This document shows positions 33,976 through 52,585 of a DNA stretch of 64,000 bases, piece by piece. The stretch's first letter is position 1; each line of letters opens with the position of its first letter. The translations under genes and the position numbers were made by a program. Location: positions 19,657,354 through 19,721,353 of the forward strand of contig NC_045142.1 in assembly GCF_008831285.2 (NCBI RefSeq), given 5' to 3'. The notes under the pieces were generated by a model that worked only from the letters and a program-made list of their open reading frames with translations, was not told the DNA's origin and did no database searches. This stretch comes from Nymphaea colorata. Its lineage: Eukaryota; Streptophyta; Magnoliopsida; Nymphaeales; Nymphaeaceae.

Positions 33976-35700
33976 AATGGGGAGAGAACATGCATGAGAG
34001 TGATCAAATCTCTATTGCCCAGAAAGCTTTTGGATGAGTATCTTATTTTTCAAGTGAGAACAGAATCCTCCTATTTCTCCCTGCTCCTCGGGTTTAGGGC
34101 AGTGTTATGGTGGCCGGTGTTGGAGCAATTTAATACAATAATTCAAACCAACCGGCCGCCTATCAGAAACGGTGGTGCACAGAAGGCCCCTTGAAGATGT
34201 TCACAGTGGGAAAGGAACTTTGTACGCGCTTCAGCGACAGTCCGTCTTTCACACTCTTGCTCATCTGCAACTCTGCAACACTGACTGAGAAAGGTAGAAG
34301 TCCAGGCAGGCATTCAAATCAAGAAGTGAATGTTGGTGAGACATTTACACAGCAGATTTATTGGTCTCAACGACAGAAGTGTCGGTGAGTCACCTTGTGC
34401 AGATCACAGTTATTTGTTCCCAACTGGCATGGGGCAGGAGGGCCTGTTCACACGAGGGCTCTTTTAATTTTTAGGGGAAGTTGAAAAAGCAGCATTATTT
34501 TCTCAGGTTTTACAGGAAGCTGCCCATCGTTGTTTTTTTTTTTGAATTTGGTTCTTAAGCGCTAATAAATTCTTCTTGGGACCTGCCAAACGAGTCATAT
34601 TTAGATTATTCTTCCAATTAATGGAACCTATTGGGTTCTTGAATAGTTGTAATTGTAGCAATCCTTGTGCCAAGTTTGTATCTGAAAGTTAAGTTTTGTA
34701 ATTCCAAGTGAGTGACATGTTAACGACTCACCACCAGAAAAAGAAGCCCGTTTCCGATACAAATTGAATTAGAGACATGTCTTTTCAGATGCTCCTAATC
34801 CAACCAACTACACTATCCATGGACAAGTTAAGTTTTGTAATTAAGTCTGCTATTTCTAGCTAACGTTTCCTCATATACTTTGTTGGGTCTATTTGATTTA
34901 ACTTTATTTATTTTTGAAATATATAATCGTCAATGTAAGAACTAGATTCTCTACTTTTTTCAGCAGGGAATGCCTTACTTGGTTTTAGTGTCATTATGAC
35001 CATATGCTTGTTTTAAAAAATCAAATATGGTTGTCTGGCTTCGAGGAAAAAGAAGGTATTTCAAATTGTTCAAGTTAATTGTGTTCAAACATTATTATAA
35101 CTTGCAAAAACATGATTAGCAAAGTAAGATTTGTTATAGCAGTGGCGCAAGGCATATACCAATTAAATAAACCTGATTGGACATTTTGGAATATGTCATT
35201 ACATAAGGGACCATTTTACAAAAGTTTCTTTCATAAAATCCACTAGCATTTACTAGATATTCCTAGGATTGTTTCCCCAAGAAATTACCTAGTCGGCCTA
35301 ATAAATGAGCGGGGAAACAAAGGCGGATTGGAAAGAGCGAAATTTACAAAAGAAAAAAAAAAAAAACAGAAGAATTTAATACGAGAGAAATCTTTAACCA
35401 TGCATCTCTTTTTCGTTCTCAACTAAACCATTAGTTATCAAAGGCAAAGTTATAAATATTCAATAAACAATCTGTTGCCTTCCTTCAATTAATTGTTTGG
35501 ATTCAAAATGTCTCCTTTCATAAACTTGCTTGCAGTTTTACAAGAAAAATGCCTTCTCAGCTGCGACCTCCCACTTGTCAAGATTTTTGCTTTTCTTTAA
35601 TGTACTGAACAAGCTTTGTTGCAGGTCAGAGGAGCCACATTTTTGCCAACTTTGACCCACAAAATTTAATAGAGTGCTTGAGTTCAAGGTGTGCAGTTTC

Positions 35701-35817
35701 GAACATTCAGAGTGTATCCAATGAATCTTCCTAAATGTTATATCATATTATAATAAATTCATGAAACATTAGAACTATTGATTTTAGAAGGATTCATTGG
35801 ACACTTATTGAGTGTTC
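35701..35817. repeat. Imperfect palindrome, MITE-like
   Basis: 35701-35733 (GAACATTCAGAGTGTATCCA...) pairs imperfectly with 35785-35817 around an AT-rich middle; TCCAATGAATC is shared exactly. Related AGTGTTT / CAAATTT-type foldbacks lie at about 41930-42066 and 47040-47215. Confidence 0.55.
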
Positions 35818-36732
35818 TTTCTCCAAACCGATCCCTAAAATCAGGGCAGTTTCATGTCTAGTGTTCCATAAACCTACCAATTTTGAGCGCAGGCTCAAAC
35901 ATTCAAACATATGTTTCCATTTCATTAACAGAATATTTAATGTGATGAGAATATTTAATGTGATGGTCCATCTGGAAGGATATAATATGCCCTCCTATAA
36001 GGACACAATAGGAAAAATGTTTTTTTTAAAAGACCAAGATACCCTTAACAAAACAAATAGTGCCCTCAAATGAACAGGATTGACTTGGATCCTTGGGATG
36101 TCCTATCAACCAGCACTCAGTAGTGCCTACTTTAGGTCTGACTTTGTGGTCGTTCCTAATGTGGACAACATGGATACTATTGGATTCCCCACCTTGACAG
36201 GTGAGGGATGAATAAATGATCAGAGAAAGAGAAGAGAATGTGAAAGGTGTTAAGTTTTCTTATATTTTGTCTCAACTCTGCTATTCTGCCTGAGTTTTCT
36301 CATGGTATTCTTTTGGAAAAAGCTTGGTGGTAGGTTTTCTTTCTTGAAGGATTGCTTACTGTTCAAAGAAAATGACATAAGAAATGTTACATTAGGTGAA
36401 CCGGTTTAGACTCCTGTAATAGTCAGTGTCTGTAAGTAGTATTTTAACAATGACTAGGTTTATAATAAGATATACCGTTTTTTGAATATTTTCAAGGCAC
36501 AATTGAATTATATTCTGAAGCTAATTAAGTGCATAAGCAAACAATTTCCAGTTGAGCCCAGTAAATCGAACAAAAGGAAAGCCCAAAAAAAAAAAAAATC
36601 TATTGTAATCTAAAATTTTGAAGCATATTTTGTCATCTCTCCATGCGTTGGCACATAAGATGAGGTGGGAGATGGTAGGCAGACAATTTTTGTTTCCGAC
36701 TTCCTGGTATATCAATTTTCTATACTACAAAA

Positions 36733-36885
36733 AAGAGTTCACCGACATGCAAATTGAAACATAGCAAAGACGGCATCTCGAGACACTAAAAGCAAGTCTG
36801 ATACTCTGGAAAGATAGGAGAAATAATGGGGGTTTTGGCTTTCTTCTTGGGTAGTTGGATGAAATACTCATGCACACTCAAGAAA
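36733..36885 (+). mobile_element. Truncated SINE copy
   Basis: Shares the 3' half of the SINE at 33288: AGCAAAGACGGCATCTCGAG / GACACTAAAA, a GGGTAGTTGGATGAAATACT stretch and CTCATGC(A)CAC. The 5' tRNA-like part is missing. Confidence 0.5.
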
Positions 36886-38269
36886 CCATGTTTTGCCATG
36901 ATCAATGGTAGCTATCCTGATAAACAAATAATCTGTTGTTATGTCAATAGAAAATTGACTATGCGAGTGAGAGTCAAGTTTAGTACTTTTTATTTTACTT
37001 TATCATACTTTTTTACTGTACCCATGAATCTGGTTTTCCATGTCAGCTGACAACAAGCTAGACTCACTGCGGTAAAGTATTAAACTCGCCCTGTTTGCAA
37101 CCAAGTTTTCTATTTGAAGTCCCTTCTCTACCGGCACGGAAGGGCAACGCAAATGTTCTATAGCCAATGCCCACTTCCCAGCAAGTTGGACGAGTTAAGA
37201 TTTGGGCACTTCGTCATCAAATTGAAGCACTTGACTTCGTAAACTCTTTCTCCCCCTTTCTCTACAAAACTGTCCATATCTTTAATGTATTAATCCGGTA
37301 TAGTACATAGAGATTAAATTCTAGGCCGCATTGGTTGGTATGATCAAATTACAGATCTTGAGGACAGATCTTTGCCCCATGAACAGGTAACTTTATAAGG
37401 TGAAAGGAATGGCATTTTCATCTACCAGAAAAATCTTGTCGCTACTGCATATAGCAAAAAAATGTAATCTCTAGGTGTTGAACTTCAGACCTCGTTTGAT
37501 TCAAAGGCTTTAAACTAAACCCACCTGGCTGTGGATGGAGGGCCTTTCGCAGACTTTACTTTATAGCCGTAACTGCTAAGAAATATACAAATTTACAACT
37601 ACCAATAAGGCATTTGACAAGGATAACACTGTATAAAAGCATTATCTTATAATCATTAAATATAAAAATTCTACAATGCGCATGTTCGCACGATTATGAT
37701 TGTTAGATATAAAAGCACTATCTGTAATCGTTAAATATTTTTTGGAATAAGAACACAATGTTCTTGAAACATTTGTTCCAATGTTCTTCTTATCATGAAG
37801 TGTCCCCTAAAGTTCATTTAGTTTCAAACAACCCTGTGCAATGTTCCTAGCGTTGGGTTGGCGTGGTAAAATGGGTCTGATTTGGCATGAGGTCTCAAAA
37901 TTTTTAGTTCTACCTAATTTATCTATGAACCTCAATATAAGATGCCATGTTCTCAATTGCAGACAAATTGGGCCTTCTTTTTTAGTACATAATTCAATAT
38001 CTAAAGACATGATAATGGCATCAGGAGTGCGGGATAACAAAGGAATATTTCTAGCAGGAAAGGTGATGCAATAATTCAAAAGCATTCGAAGGAAATTGGA
38101 TCGGTGGGAATGCATAGTTAATAACTGAAGGATTTAGCTTAACTACATAGAATACAAATTTCCAAACTTCTCAAAGGGCATAATAGACTCAGAACAACCA
38201 GCCATGAATTTGGATCACTTGTTTTCCCAAACCAATGGCTATGTGATCACACACAGTACAAACTTAATC

Positions 38270-43756
<5,487 letters not shown>

Positions 43757-43815
43757 GGCTGGGGAAATGTGTGAAGTGAGGCGTGTTCTGTGAGACTCTG
43801 TCTCTGGGTTGGGCT

Positions 43816-43823
43816 TATATAGG
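43816..43823 (-). promoter_or_regulatory. Probable TATA box of the peroxidase gene
   Basis: On the minus strand CCTATATAAGCC, about 60 bp upstream of the ATG at 43756, leaving a leader of about 30 nt. Confidence 0.55.
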
Positions 43824-44575
43824 AACACGAAGAAAAAGGTGAAGAGCACTATGGGCCTATTGACATGTAGGAGACCAACTGGAGTCCATATTGTATAAAA
43901 GCGATTGAACCTAATCTTTGGGCCTAATGTAGAGCCAGTGTGTCATGAATGCATAAGTTGGAGTTGAAAATTTCTAGTCCATCCCTCATCTCATAAATTG
44001 AAATTGGATGCACTTTTCACTTTTGGTTTGTGAAAGTAGCGGTTGGTGAGTTTTATAATGTTTGTGAAACATGCTTTACATAATAAAATCGACTATATGT
44101 GTGTGCATGCATGCCTGCACGGATGCATGCGTGTGCTGTGCATGCATGTACAAAAATGCAGATATGCCTTATGAACTTGAAAAGTTTAGATCACTGTTTT
44201 TAAACACTTTTAAAGAATTTTACGTGAACATTAAATGAATTGATCCTTATGTTGATTCTTGAGTTGTTGAACATGGGGATCTTGTAAAATCTTGTCTGCA
44301 CATTCATCAAAACATGAAATTTTGTGGAGTTTTCGTTAGGATTTTAGACATCTGATCACATTTATATGGTCAGTTCTGTAGGAAAAGAATAGCAGAGCAA
44401 ATATAAGTTTCAGCTACAAATGAACAGATTGGCCTGAAAGTGAATGACAAACCTTTGAGCCAGGATGCAGTTTGCAATCAAAGTAGGAGTCAGCAATCTG
44501 GATTTGCAGTATGTCATCCAAAATTTGATTATGACCTGATAATGTGACGTTGTAATGCCTATATGAGCTCTGAAA

Positions 44576-44995
44576 CACTACAAGAAATAGTGTAATCGGT
44601 GGCATGGGACTTCAGTAACTTTCAACAGATCCATAACAATGTCTACTGTGGCAAAGCGAAAACGTCACTGAAAAGTATTCAATGACACTTCTTTAATGCC
44701 ATAGAACGGTCTACCGTGGCACAGACAAAATGTTGCTGAAAAATTTTCAGTGGCATTAATCCAATATACAACAGTGACCCATTTATGGCGTTTGGCCAAT
44801 TTGCAATTGCAAGGATTTCCATGTCTCTGGCCTTTACAATGGCGTTCTGTTTTCCCCATTGAAAACATTTGATCCAATTTGCCATTGAAAGGATTCACCG
44901 TCCCGACCTTCTCTGGTGTTCACAATGGCGTTCTGTGATCCCCATTGAAAACGTTTGGTCCAATTTGCCATTGGAAGGCTGCACCATCCGACAAC
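44576..44995 (+). mobile_element. CACTA (En/Spm-like) transposon end fragment
   Basis: CACTACAAGAAA at 44576 is the standard plant CACTA terminus. It is followed by subterminal motifs with an 86-bp periodicity: ACAATGGCGTTCTG at 44836 and 44922, each followed by CCCCATTGAAAAC and CAATTTGCCATTG. No TTTCTTGTAGTG partner was seen to the right, so only one end appears to be preserved. Confidence 0.7.
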
Positions 44996-47900
44996 ACATT
45001 TCAACACCATTGGCAAGGCTATATTTTTTGCAACCACCCCTTTACTTTAAAGACTCTTATTTATTCTTCCTAGGAATATTTTCTGTTGTTGTGCCATATA
45101 GTTTGGCATATATTTATACAGTGGATGAACAAGTTTCTATTATCAATCAATTGAAAAATAAGCTACAGAGGCAATATAGAACCATTAAAAATGAAATTGT
45201 TAAAGTCTTGATTTTTCTTCAAAACGAATAACAGATTTTTGGAATAAATTTCTCAGGCCCAAAGTTGGAATTCAACACACTGAAACCTAAGAACCTATTC
45301 TTCTTCCTTTTTCTTTCTCTTACTTCCTCAAAGCTCCGAAATGGTTTACAGTGAATCGATTCAGAGGCCCATATGTTTGGAGGAAGATCTCCTCTTTTTC
45401 TCCATAGCTCCTCGCTTTTGGTTTCACTCTTACATTTATAGACTTCTTCAAATAAGTGCATAAAAAACGCAATGAAAAATGTAGCTTATACATGGATATA
45501 TATGTGATATTCATAAGCAAGAAGAAAATTCTAATATCAATTAAAAATCCGAAAATAAGTCAGCGAAAACAATGGCAAAAAAAGCACTGTTTTTTCAGAA
45601 AAAAATGCCAAAATGAAAAAAAAATGAAAAAGGTTTTTTCGCATTTTTTTTTCATTTTAGGCTTCTTTCACGTTTTTTAACGTCAAACTGCTTGTTTTGA
45701 TTTTTAAAAAATTTTTGTTTGATGATTATTTAATTAACTTTTATTGTTGTCTCATTAGTTTCTCATTTATTTTATTTTTCTGAAATTTTGAATTTATTTC
45801 CCATTATTTCCTTTTTTTTAAGCTTGCTGTATTATATCCAAGAAAATCCTGTCTATTTAAACCTAAAAGTGATATTTGTGACTACAGTATAAAGAAAAAC
45901 CTGCAGAAAACCCTGAAAAGGCAGTAAAACCATTAAAAAATAATTCATTCTTAGCCTTTTCTTCTTTTGCAGTTTGTAGAGTTGTTGCTGGGACAACCCT
46001 AACATGTTATGCAGGGAGTTGAACCATTGTTTTCTTGTCCTTCTTCTTGAAGTCCTTAAGTCAAAAATCAGGCACGGAGATCTCTTATTGGCAAGTTAAT
46101 TTTCCATTGATTGCAAGTACACTCTTATAAAATGAAATGTAAAATGGATGTAAAATGGGCATATGCAGAGCACATTCAACACAATTCCTACCTATGAACA
46201 TGATTCATTTACTTGTCTAGACTCCAATAGCCATTTGGTGGGTGCAGATATGGGCTCATTTTCAATTGGTGCCTGACTTTCTCATCATGTTCATAGATTC
46301 TCTTTGTTCATGTCCACTTGCATAAAAAATGTCTGCTGATAATTACATGCACATTGAAAGATCATGTTAGACCAGAAAGTATGCCTGTAAATATCAATAT
46401 AAAGTATCTAATTTGCCAACATTGAAAGATATATAATGTGTGGTACAACTAGTCAGCACAAAGGATCAATTCATCCACATCATTTTCATGATTGTGGATA
46501 GTATGGTCCATCTTTAGCAAAAGGAAGCAACAAAAAAAAAAAAAATCAGTACAAAATACATGAATCTACAATGTTTTGCATTTAGAAAGACAGATGAAAA
46601 AGGGTACAAAGAAATAGCTGTAAAGCAGAACTGAAGCACATAGGAAAGAAATTGGCAAGGCAATGTTAACTGTAACTGCAGATTTAGTCAAGTTTCTGTT
46701 TCTGAAATGGGTTCATCAAGTAATAAGGGGATGCTTGTAAAGGAAAAGTTTTTTTGAAGATTAAGATGAGGCAGAAAACAAGGGGATTCAAATAAGTTAT
46801 AAATATTGCAGCCAAAGCCAAGATTATTTCTTATTTTCTTCTTGAAAATAGGAAATCCACTTTTAGGGTGAGAGTGCTGAATGAATTGCCTAACTTACTA
46901 TACTTAGAGTCACTTGTTCAACAGCATAAAATTTTGGTATAAGAACTGTTTGAAACTAACAATCCTTCATATCAAAGAGCATGGTGGAGTATGATGCCTA
47001 CATGAAGCTACAACAAAATTTTGAACCCATGAATGGCAGCCTATTGATGAGAACTAATATTGGACACTTGACAATAGGAACACCAACACAATGTTCTATC
47101 AATCGTCCCAAAGATTGAGTAGATTTATGAAACAGTAGAATGCAATGTTTCATTGAACTGCTCCAATCTTTGAAACAAAGTTAAAGGAATACTGTTAGTG
47201 TTCCTGCTGTCAAATGCCTCCCAGGTTGAAGCAAATTGAATTTTAAATCTATGGTATTCCACTTTCTAGTACTTTTTTATAAAAACATAAGCCGTTTGAA
47301 TTGGCCTTATTTTGTTTGAATATTGGCGTTTTACTAAAAAACAAGCATTCAGTTGGGGTTTGGAAAAGAAGGCTGGACAAAGTTTAAGCTACACATACAT
47401 TTTATCATGTACTATGACTATTAGTAGTTTAGTAACTTTCACAAACTGTCTATTGTAAGTGAGTGCATCTAGATGTTGTGGGTCATTGCAAGAGCTGTGA
47501 TTCTAATATGGGCGATTTGTGAACATCACCAAAGGGGCGTTTGATGGCCAGAAAATACTGTAATGAGAAAATTTCTTATTGCAATCAGTTTGGAGAATTT
47601 TCCAAGAGAAAATGTTGAATTTGTCTATGATCAATATGTTTCTCTTATATTTTTTTCCCCTTAGCCCTGAGAGGCAAAGTATAGCTGGTTGGACTGACAG
47701 AGCGGTGTAAGGCAGTCGTTAGCTGGATTGCATAATGCTTAGTTGACAGATGTTCTGCTCTTCGGTGTACCCTCGTAAGATTTGTGTTTTTATTCTTTAA
47801 AAAGTGCAAAAGGCATGTAGAAGGTTATTGAACACCTCCTAAGTTGTTGTCATGCCATCGCCGTCAAGCTCTCTCTCGAAAGTAAGCCTTGCAGGAACGC

Positions 47901-48719
47901 CAAGCAACAACTACCCTAAAAAATTTTTAAAAAACTCACCTCATGTTCAGCAAATAACAAATTCTAGCTCAAGTGCATCTAAAAGTTGAAAAGCAAGAGT
48001 CCAATTTTTGAGAGACATTCTCAAGGAGCTTTCTACTGACTAAAACTGTTATTTTTTTTTTTTACAGAAAATGACAAAAATATTTCTCATAAAAGACCAG
48101 TCCTCCCTTGACCAGTAAATGATTTTTTTTGTCTTTAAAAAAAGTACTCATATCTCTCATATAAAGGTTTAATGTTTCTCATGAGTCAAGTTTTTAACGA
48201 ATTTATCTAAAAAATTAAGAGCAACTTGCCAACTTTTAAAAGTTCAGCATAAATTTGTTATTTGCTCTAATGTTGGGCAGATTTTCATAAAATTTCATGA
48301 TTTTTAAGAGTACTTCTAAGAATTAGGTTCTTGTAAGTAGGAAATGAGAGTGTTTTTTTAGGGTTTGACTTAACCTTGGGCTCCGCCACTGGCAGTGCCT
48401 GATATCGTTTCTTTATCCACGAAGGAAGTGCTGAACAGGGTGTTGCTTCCTCTCCTTTTTTGACTTCTCTACCACTGAAAGTGAAAGTGAATGAGTGGCG
48501 GAAGAAAGTGACGGCTCCATGCCTCCTGAGTGCTTCTGCATTTAGGGAGAGAGAGAGAGCAAAAAGAGATATGGGCATGCCTTCCGCCGACCCACTACGA
48601 AGCATTAGATTTTACATCTAAAAAAAAAAAAAACCTTGCCCAAGTTGTTGTCCCGATCACTGTTGATCTTAATATGAAATATTGTCTACCAATCATGGCA
48701 AGATTACAATACTGTCCTT
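44996..48719. other. Intergenic, no gene seen
   Basis: AT-rich. Holds a low-complexity AAAAAATG/CATTTTTT stretch (45560-45690), a foldback (about 47040-47215), a SINE-like A-box segment (about 47670) and a GGGCTCCGCCACTGGC repeat end (48380). None codes for a recognisable protein. Confidence 0.4.
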
Positions 48720-49105
48720 AGAATATTTGAATCGAATCTGTTTTTTCAGATATTCACATATCTGGATTCGAATATAAACAAAGAAAAGTCATATTTGAAT
48801 TCAAACCTGAAATCCCATTTCATAATATGAATCTGATTTTTACATTCATATCCGAATCCAAATCCAACTTTTGAACCAAGTTTAGCCAATTTTGACATTT
48901 CAGCATAAGAAAAATGACATTTATTTAAAAATAAATCCGATTCGAAACCATATCTTAATCTTATCAAATATTCTTGTATATCCAAATCTGAATCTAATCA
49001 TTCCTTAATTTTGAATCTGATCCTATTTCTAAATTGGATGTTATTTTTTCTTTCATGTTTGATTTTTCACAATGGTTCTGATATTGGATCCAAATCAGAT
49101 ATATT
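48720..49105. repeat. Degenerate GAATC(C/T)GATT repeat
   Basis: Dense ATATTCGAAT / CAAATCCGATT words match the element at 49488, without preserved ends. Confidence 0.45.
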
Positions 49106-49487
49106 GACTTCCTGGGTTGCTGTTTCAATAAAATTACAAGGAAGAAAAAGGGCTTAACAAGGAAGATAATTGGTAAATCATTCAAAAAAGCACCAACCAT
49201 CCGATGCAAAATAGTTGAGGAATGGAAAGCACTCGAAAGAAATCACTGAGAACCAACGAAAAGTTTCTAAATGTAAATCGATTAGTACCAAACAAACCTC
49301 AAGTTTCCAGATGGCCATGCATTTAAACATTACAAAAATTAATAAAATCCACAAGATATACTGAAAAGAAGCACATAATATGGATAGTTCTACTTCTCAG
49401 TCTTTGCTTCGAGCGAAAGAGAGGAGACCCACCGCCCGATCATACTTCGTGTACATATTCTGTTGGGCTAACTCCCACGCCCACATG

Positions 49488-49945
49488 TAGTAATGTTAAT
49501 ATATCTGATTTGAATCCGATATCCGATCAAACTGATTTAGAAAAATTGGATATGATAAGAAAAAATCAATTAATAAATCGGTTCAGATTCAGATTTAAGA
49601 AATGACATTCAATCAGATTAGGATATACAAAAAACCTCCGATCAGATTTGGACATGGATTCAGATCGGATTCTTTTTTAGACAAATATCTTGCATCTAAT
49701 TTTATTGCAATTTGAAAATTGGCAAATCCAATTCAAAATTTAGACTCAGATTCAAATAAGAATATAAAAATCGGATTCGGATTGAATTCAAATGTAAAAC
49801 AGGGTTTCAGATTCAGATTCAGATATAACTTTTCTTTATTCGTATTCAAATTTGAATACAAATTCAAATCCAAATATGTGAATATCCGAAAAAGCAAGTA
49901 TAAAAAAGGGTATATCCGATCCGAATTCGATCACTGACATCCCTA
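49488..49945. mobile_element. hAT-like non-autonomous element, second family
   Basis: Ends TAGTAATGTTAATATATC and GACATCCCTA. The flanking octamers CCCACATG (49480-49487) and CCCACATC (49946-49953) match at seven of eight. The interior is a run of GATTCAGATTC / AATCCGATAT words, and the short frame inside is a by-product of that. Degenerate relatives lie at about 16945, 18700, 20860-21170 and 48720. Confidence 0.65.
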
Positions 49946-50427
49946 CCCACATCTTCGTATTCAACTTATATCACTAAGCAGGCTATCCCACATTAGGAGG
50001 CGGCAACTTCCAATTTGGACAGAAGAAATGAAGCATCATCTCCATCAATCCCTTATATGGATCTTCATCACCCACATGGTAACAAAGTTGATCGTTGAAA
50101 TGAATCCTTTGTCGTCTACAACTCTGACCACAGCGTCTTGCATTTGGCATACACATAGTTGACGAAATGCGTCTCTTCGGAACCTGAGTACACAATGAGG
50201 TGTATGGAATCTTGCAATCATGCTGCCCACTGTCATGGTCATTGTCCAAGCTGATGTCGTCCAATATCACCACGCAAATGCTACCTTCATCTCCACCTTG
50301 AGACATGGAAATCTTTTTAACTTCCTCTATGCCGGAAAACTCGTCGGCGTTATTGCCATATTTTATCTGTCCAATATCAAGATTGTTTTTACATTGCTTT
50401 TACCAATTCTAGGATGGCAGATGGTAA

Positions 50428-50429
<2 letters not shown>

Positions 50430-50471
<42 letters not shown>
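50430..50471. repeat. (AT)n microsatellite, ~21 units
   Basis: Pure AT dinucleotides. Confidence 0.95.
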
Positions 50472-50474
<3 letters not shown>

Positions 50475-50644
50475 TATTTATTTATTATTTGTTCAATACA
50501 AAGGCCAATCTGATTAACGAAAGAGAGCCCCTTGGCTTAGCTAGCCCCACAAAGCTAGGTTGTTTAAGCAAGGATGGATGAAGAGTGTGTTCTTAGTGAA
50601 CACAACCGAAAATTTGAAAGAAGCTAATGGTGCCAGTCAGGGGT

Positions 50645-50850
50645 AGAGTCAGAAAATTTTCATGAAATAAACCGAATTATGGTTCAAAATTTTGATAGGG
50701 GCGAAAATGCCATTTTTCAAAATTTTTATATAAGATATATGAATTTCAAGTTTTTTTACATGAAAGTTTCAGAATTTTCATTTAGCTGATGTAAAGATTT
50801 TGAAAAATTATGTTTTGACCCTCATTAAAATTTTGAAACCGTTTTCTTGA
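50645..50850. repeat. Dispersed repeat copy (GTCAGAAAATTTT family)
   Basis: Begins AGGGGTAGAGTCAGAAAATT and contains TAGGGGCGAAAATGCCATTT; related to the copy at 6613. No gene is seen between here and the Copia element. A partial relative of the 10216 element (TAAGCCTGGGCATCGGGCTG) lies at 51420. Confidence 0.4.
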
Positions 50851-52342
50851 TAGCTTTCCCCCACTGTTCTACATGATCTGAAACTGTTAAATTGTGCATT
50901 TGGAGAGAGATTAACAATCTTGTATTTGAGCTTGTTTTGTCCCGCTAAAGCTAGAATTGCCACAGCCGTCAATTGTCATGATATCTCTAACCTGGCCCGT
51001 CGATCTATGAACTACTTATCACATCTTTACTCAGGGTTTGACAAAGAAAATAAAATTCAGCTATTAGCTCCATTAAGTTTTGGCATGTAAGTTTAAGTCC
51101 GAGTCCCTATCTGACAAAGAATTAACCTCACGAATATAATACGCAAGTTTAGTAAAGATTTAGGTTAATTTTAGAAAAAAAAGCCAAGATTGAGGCTTGT
51201 TTTTTACATTATGACAAAAATGTAAATATTTTCCATTATTCCTCATATAATTCATATCCACTTTTTCAATAAAAGTTAAGGACACTATGACACTCCAAAA
51301 CCAGAATTATGGAGTGTTTAGATGTTAATATCTCCACACTCACCATAAAACCCTCAGGCTAATATCCCTACTGCCAGGGCTTATACAGATCTTCCGTCGT
51401 TGTAGAAGCTTGAAATTAAGCCTGGGCATCGGGCTGGCCCGGCCTGATCCAACACCTGAAACCCGGGGCCGGGTCCAGCCTGACACCCGAAACCCAGGCC
51501 ACATAACGACTTTGTAATTTCAAGCAAGAAAGCCGAAAATTTTTCACAAAAGTAAAGTTGTTTTTTCCATATGTTGTGAAGATGCAATCAGTTTTAATAT
51601 TAGAACTCTATACGTATATTGATTTTCTATGGAAAGGAATAAAATGGGTGATATGATTGAGGTGAGCGCGTATGTTGGTATTGGGTACATATATATGAAA
51701 AATTTAATTGGTTGAAGCCGAACACATCAAGTTTTCCTTCTAAATTCGAAAGGAAATAATAATTTTAATTATCTCATTTTCAACAAAATGTCTTTGAAGA
51801 AATGATAAAATCTGTTGGATTATCCAATCTGAAGTTAAATATGTCTTCTGTTCTGCAACCTAAAGTAAAGGGGATGAATGTGTAAACTGCTACAAAACAG
51901 GAATTATTTTGGAAAGCATGGTCAATGCTTAAGGCTGACCATTTACTTGAATTGATTGTTCCCTCGAAGCCCCTCACAAGCCCTCCCACAAAGTCATAAG
52001 AGGCATTTTCTTCTTTTATTCAAAAAGTTCTTTTTCACCTTTTTCAATTTTGCCCCCACAGATGGTTAATTCTCAACTTTTGTTACCGAGCTGTGTTTTA
52101 TTTTTTCATAAGGGGTATTTTGGCCATTTAGGCAACCCAAACACTCACTACAGTACTCGAGCACGCGAGTATTTAACCTCTCTGCTTATGGGGCCATCAA
52201 CTTATCCATTCTGCCTTGTTGCTCTTAACAAATAAATCATATATGTAAACTTTTAACCATAGCAGGAGGAAGCAGAAAACAGGTTGAGAGACTTAATAGT
52301 GCAACTGTTAGTGGAGGATTTGCCAATCAGAACGATGAGGTC

Positions 52343-52573
52343 TGTAGAAATAATAGACGCACAAGAAATGAAGATCGAACACAGATGTAACGTGGAAAAC
52401 CCTCAACTAGAGGGAAAAAAACCACGAGTGAGGAGATCTGGTGCCCACTAGCTGCCAGACTCTCTCTCTCTTAGAAAACTTCATTATAGGGTTTACAATG
52501 GTATAAGTATACCCAAACCAAGACTCACTGGATCGGGTCCAAACCTAGACCCATACATCAAGATCCGTCAACA
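52343..52573 (-). repeat. 3' LTR of Copia element
   Basis: 231 bp. On the minus strand TGTTGACGGATCTTGATGTA to ...TTCTACA. A CT-rich AGAGAGAGAG box and a TGTAAACC segment are shared with the other LTR. Confidence 0.92.
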
Positions 52574-52585
52574 CTCCCCTCAAGT
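52574..52585 (-). other. Polypurine tract of Copia element
   Basis: On the minus strand ACTTGAGGGGAG abuts the 3' LTR start (TGTTGA). Confidence 0.8.

Larger units (their letters stand above)
33985..38269. other. Intergenic, no gene seen
   Basis: AT-rich, with short non-family frames only. Contains the palindrome at 35701-35817 and the SINE fragment at 36733. The peroxidase 3' UTR occupies the right edge. Confidence 0.4.

Noticed and set aside
51420-51540. Insertion ends around CTTGAAAT / ATTTCAAG
   Set aside because: The flanks are inverted rather than direct repeats, so they are not a target-site duplication; treated as a truncated relative of the 10216 element.
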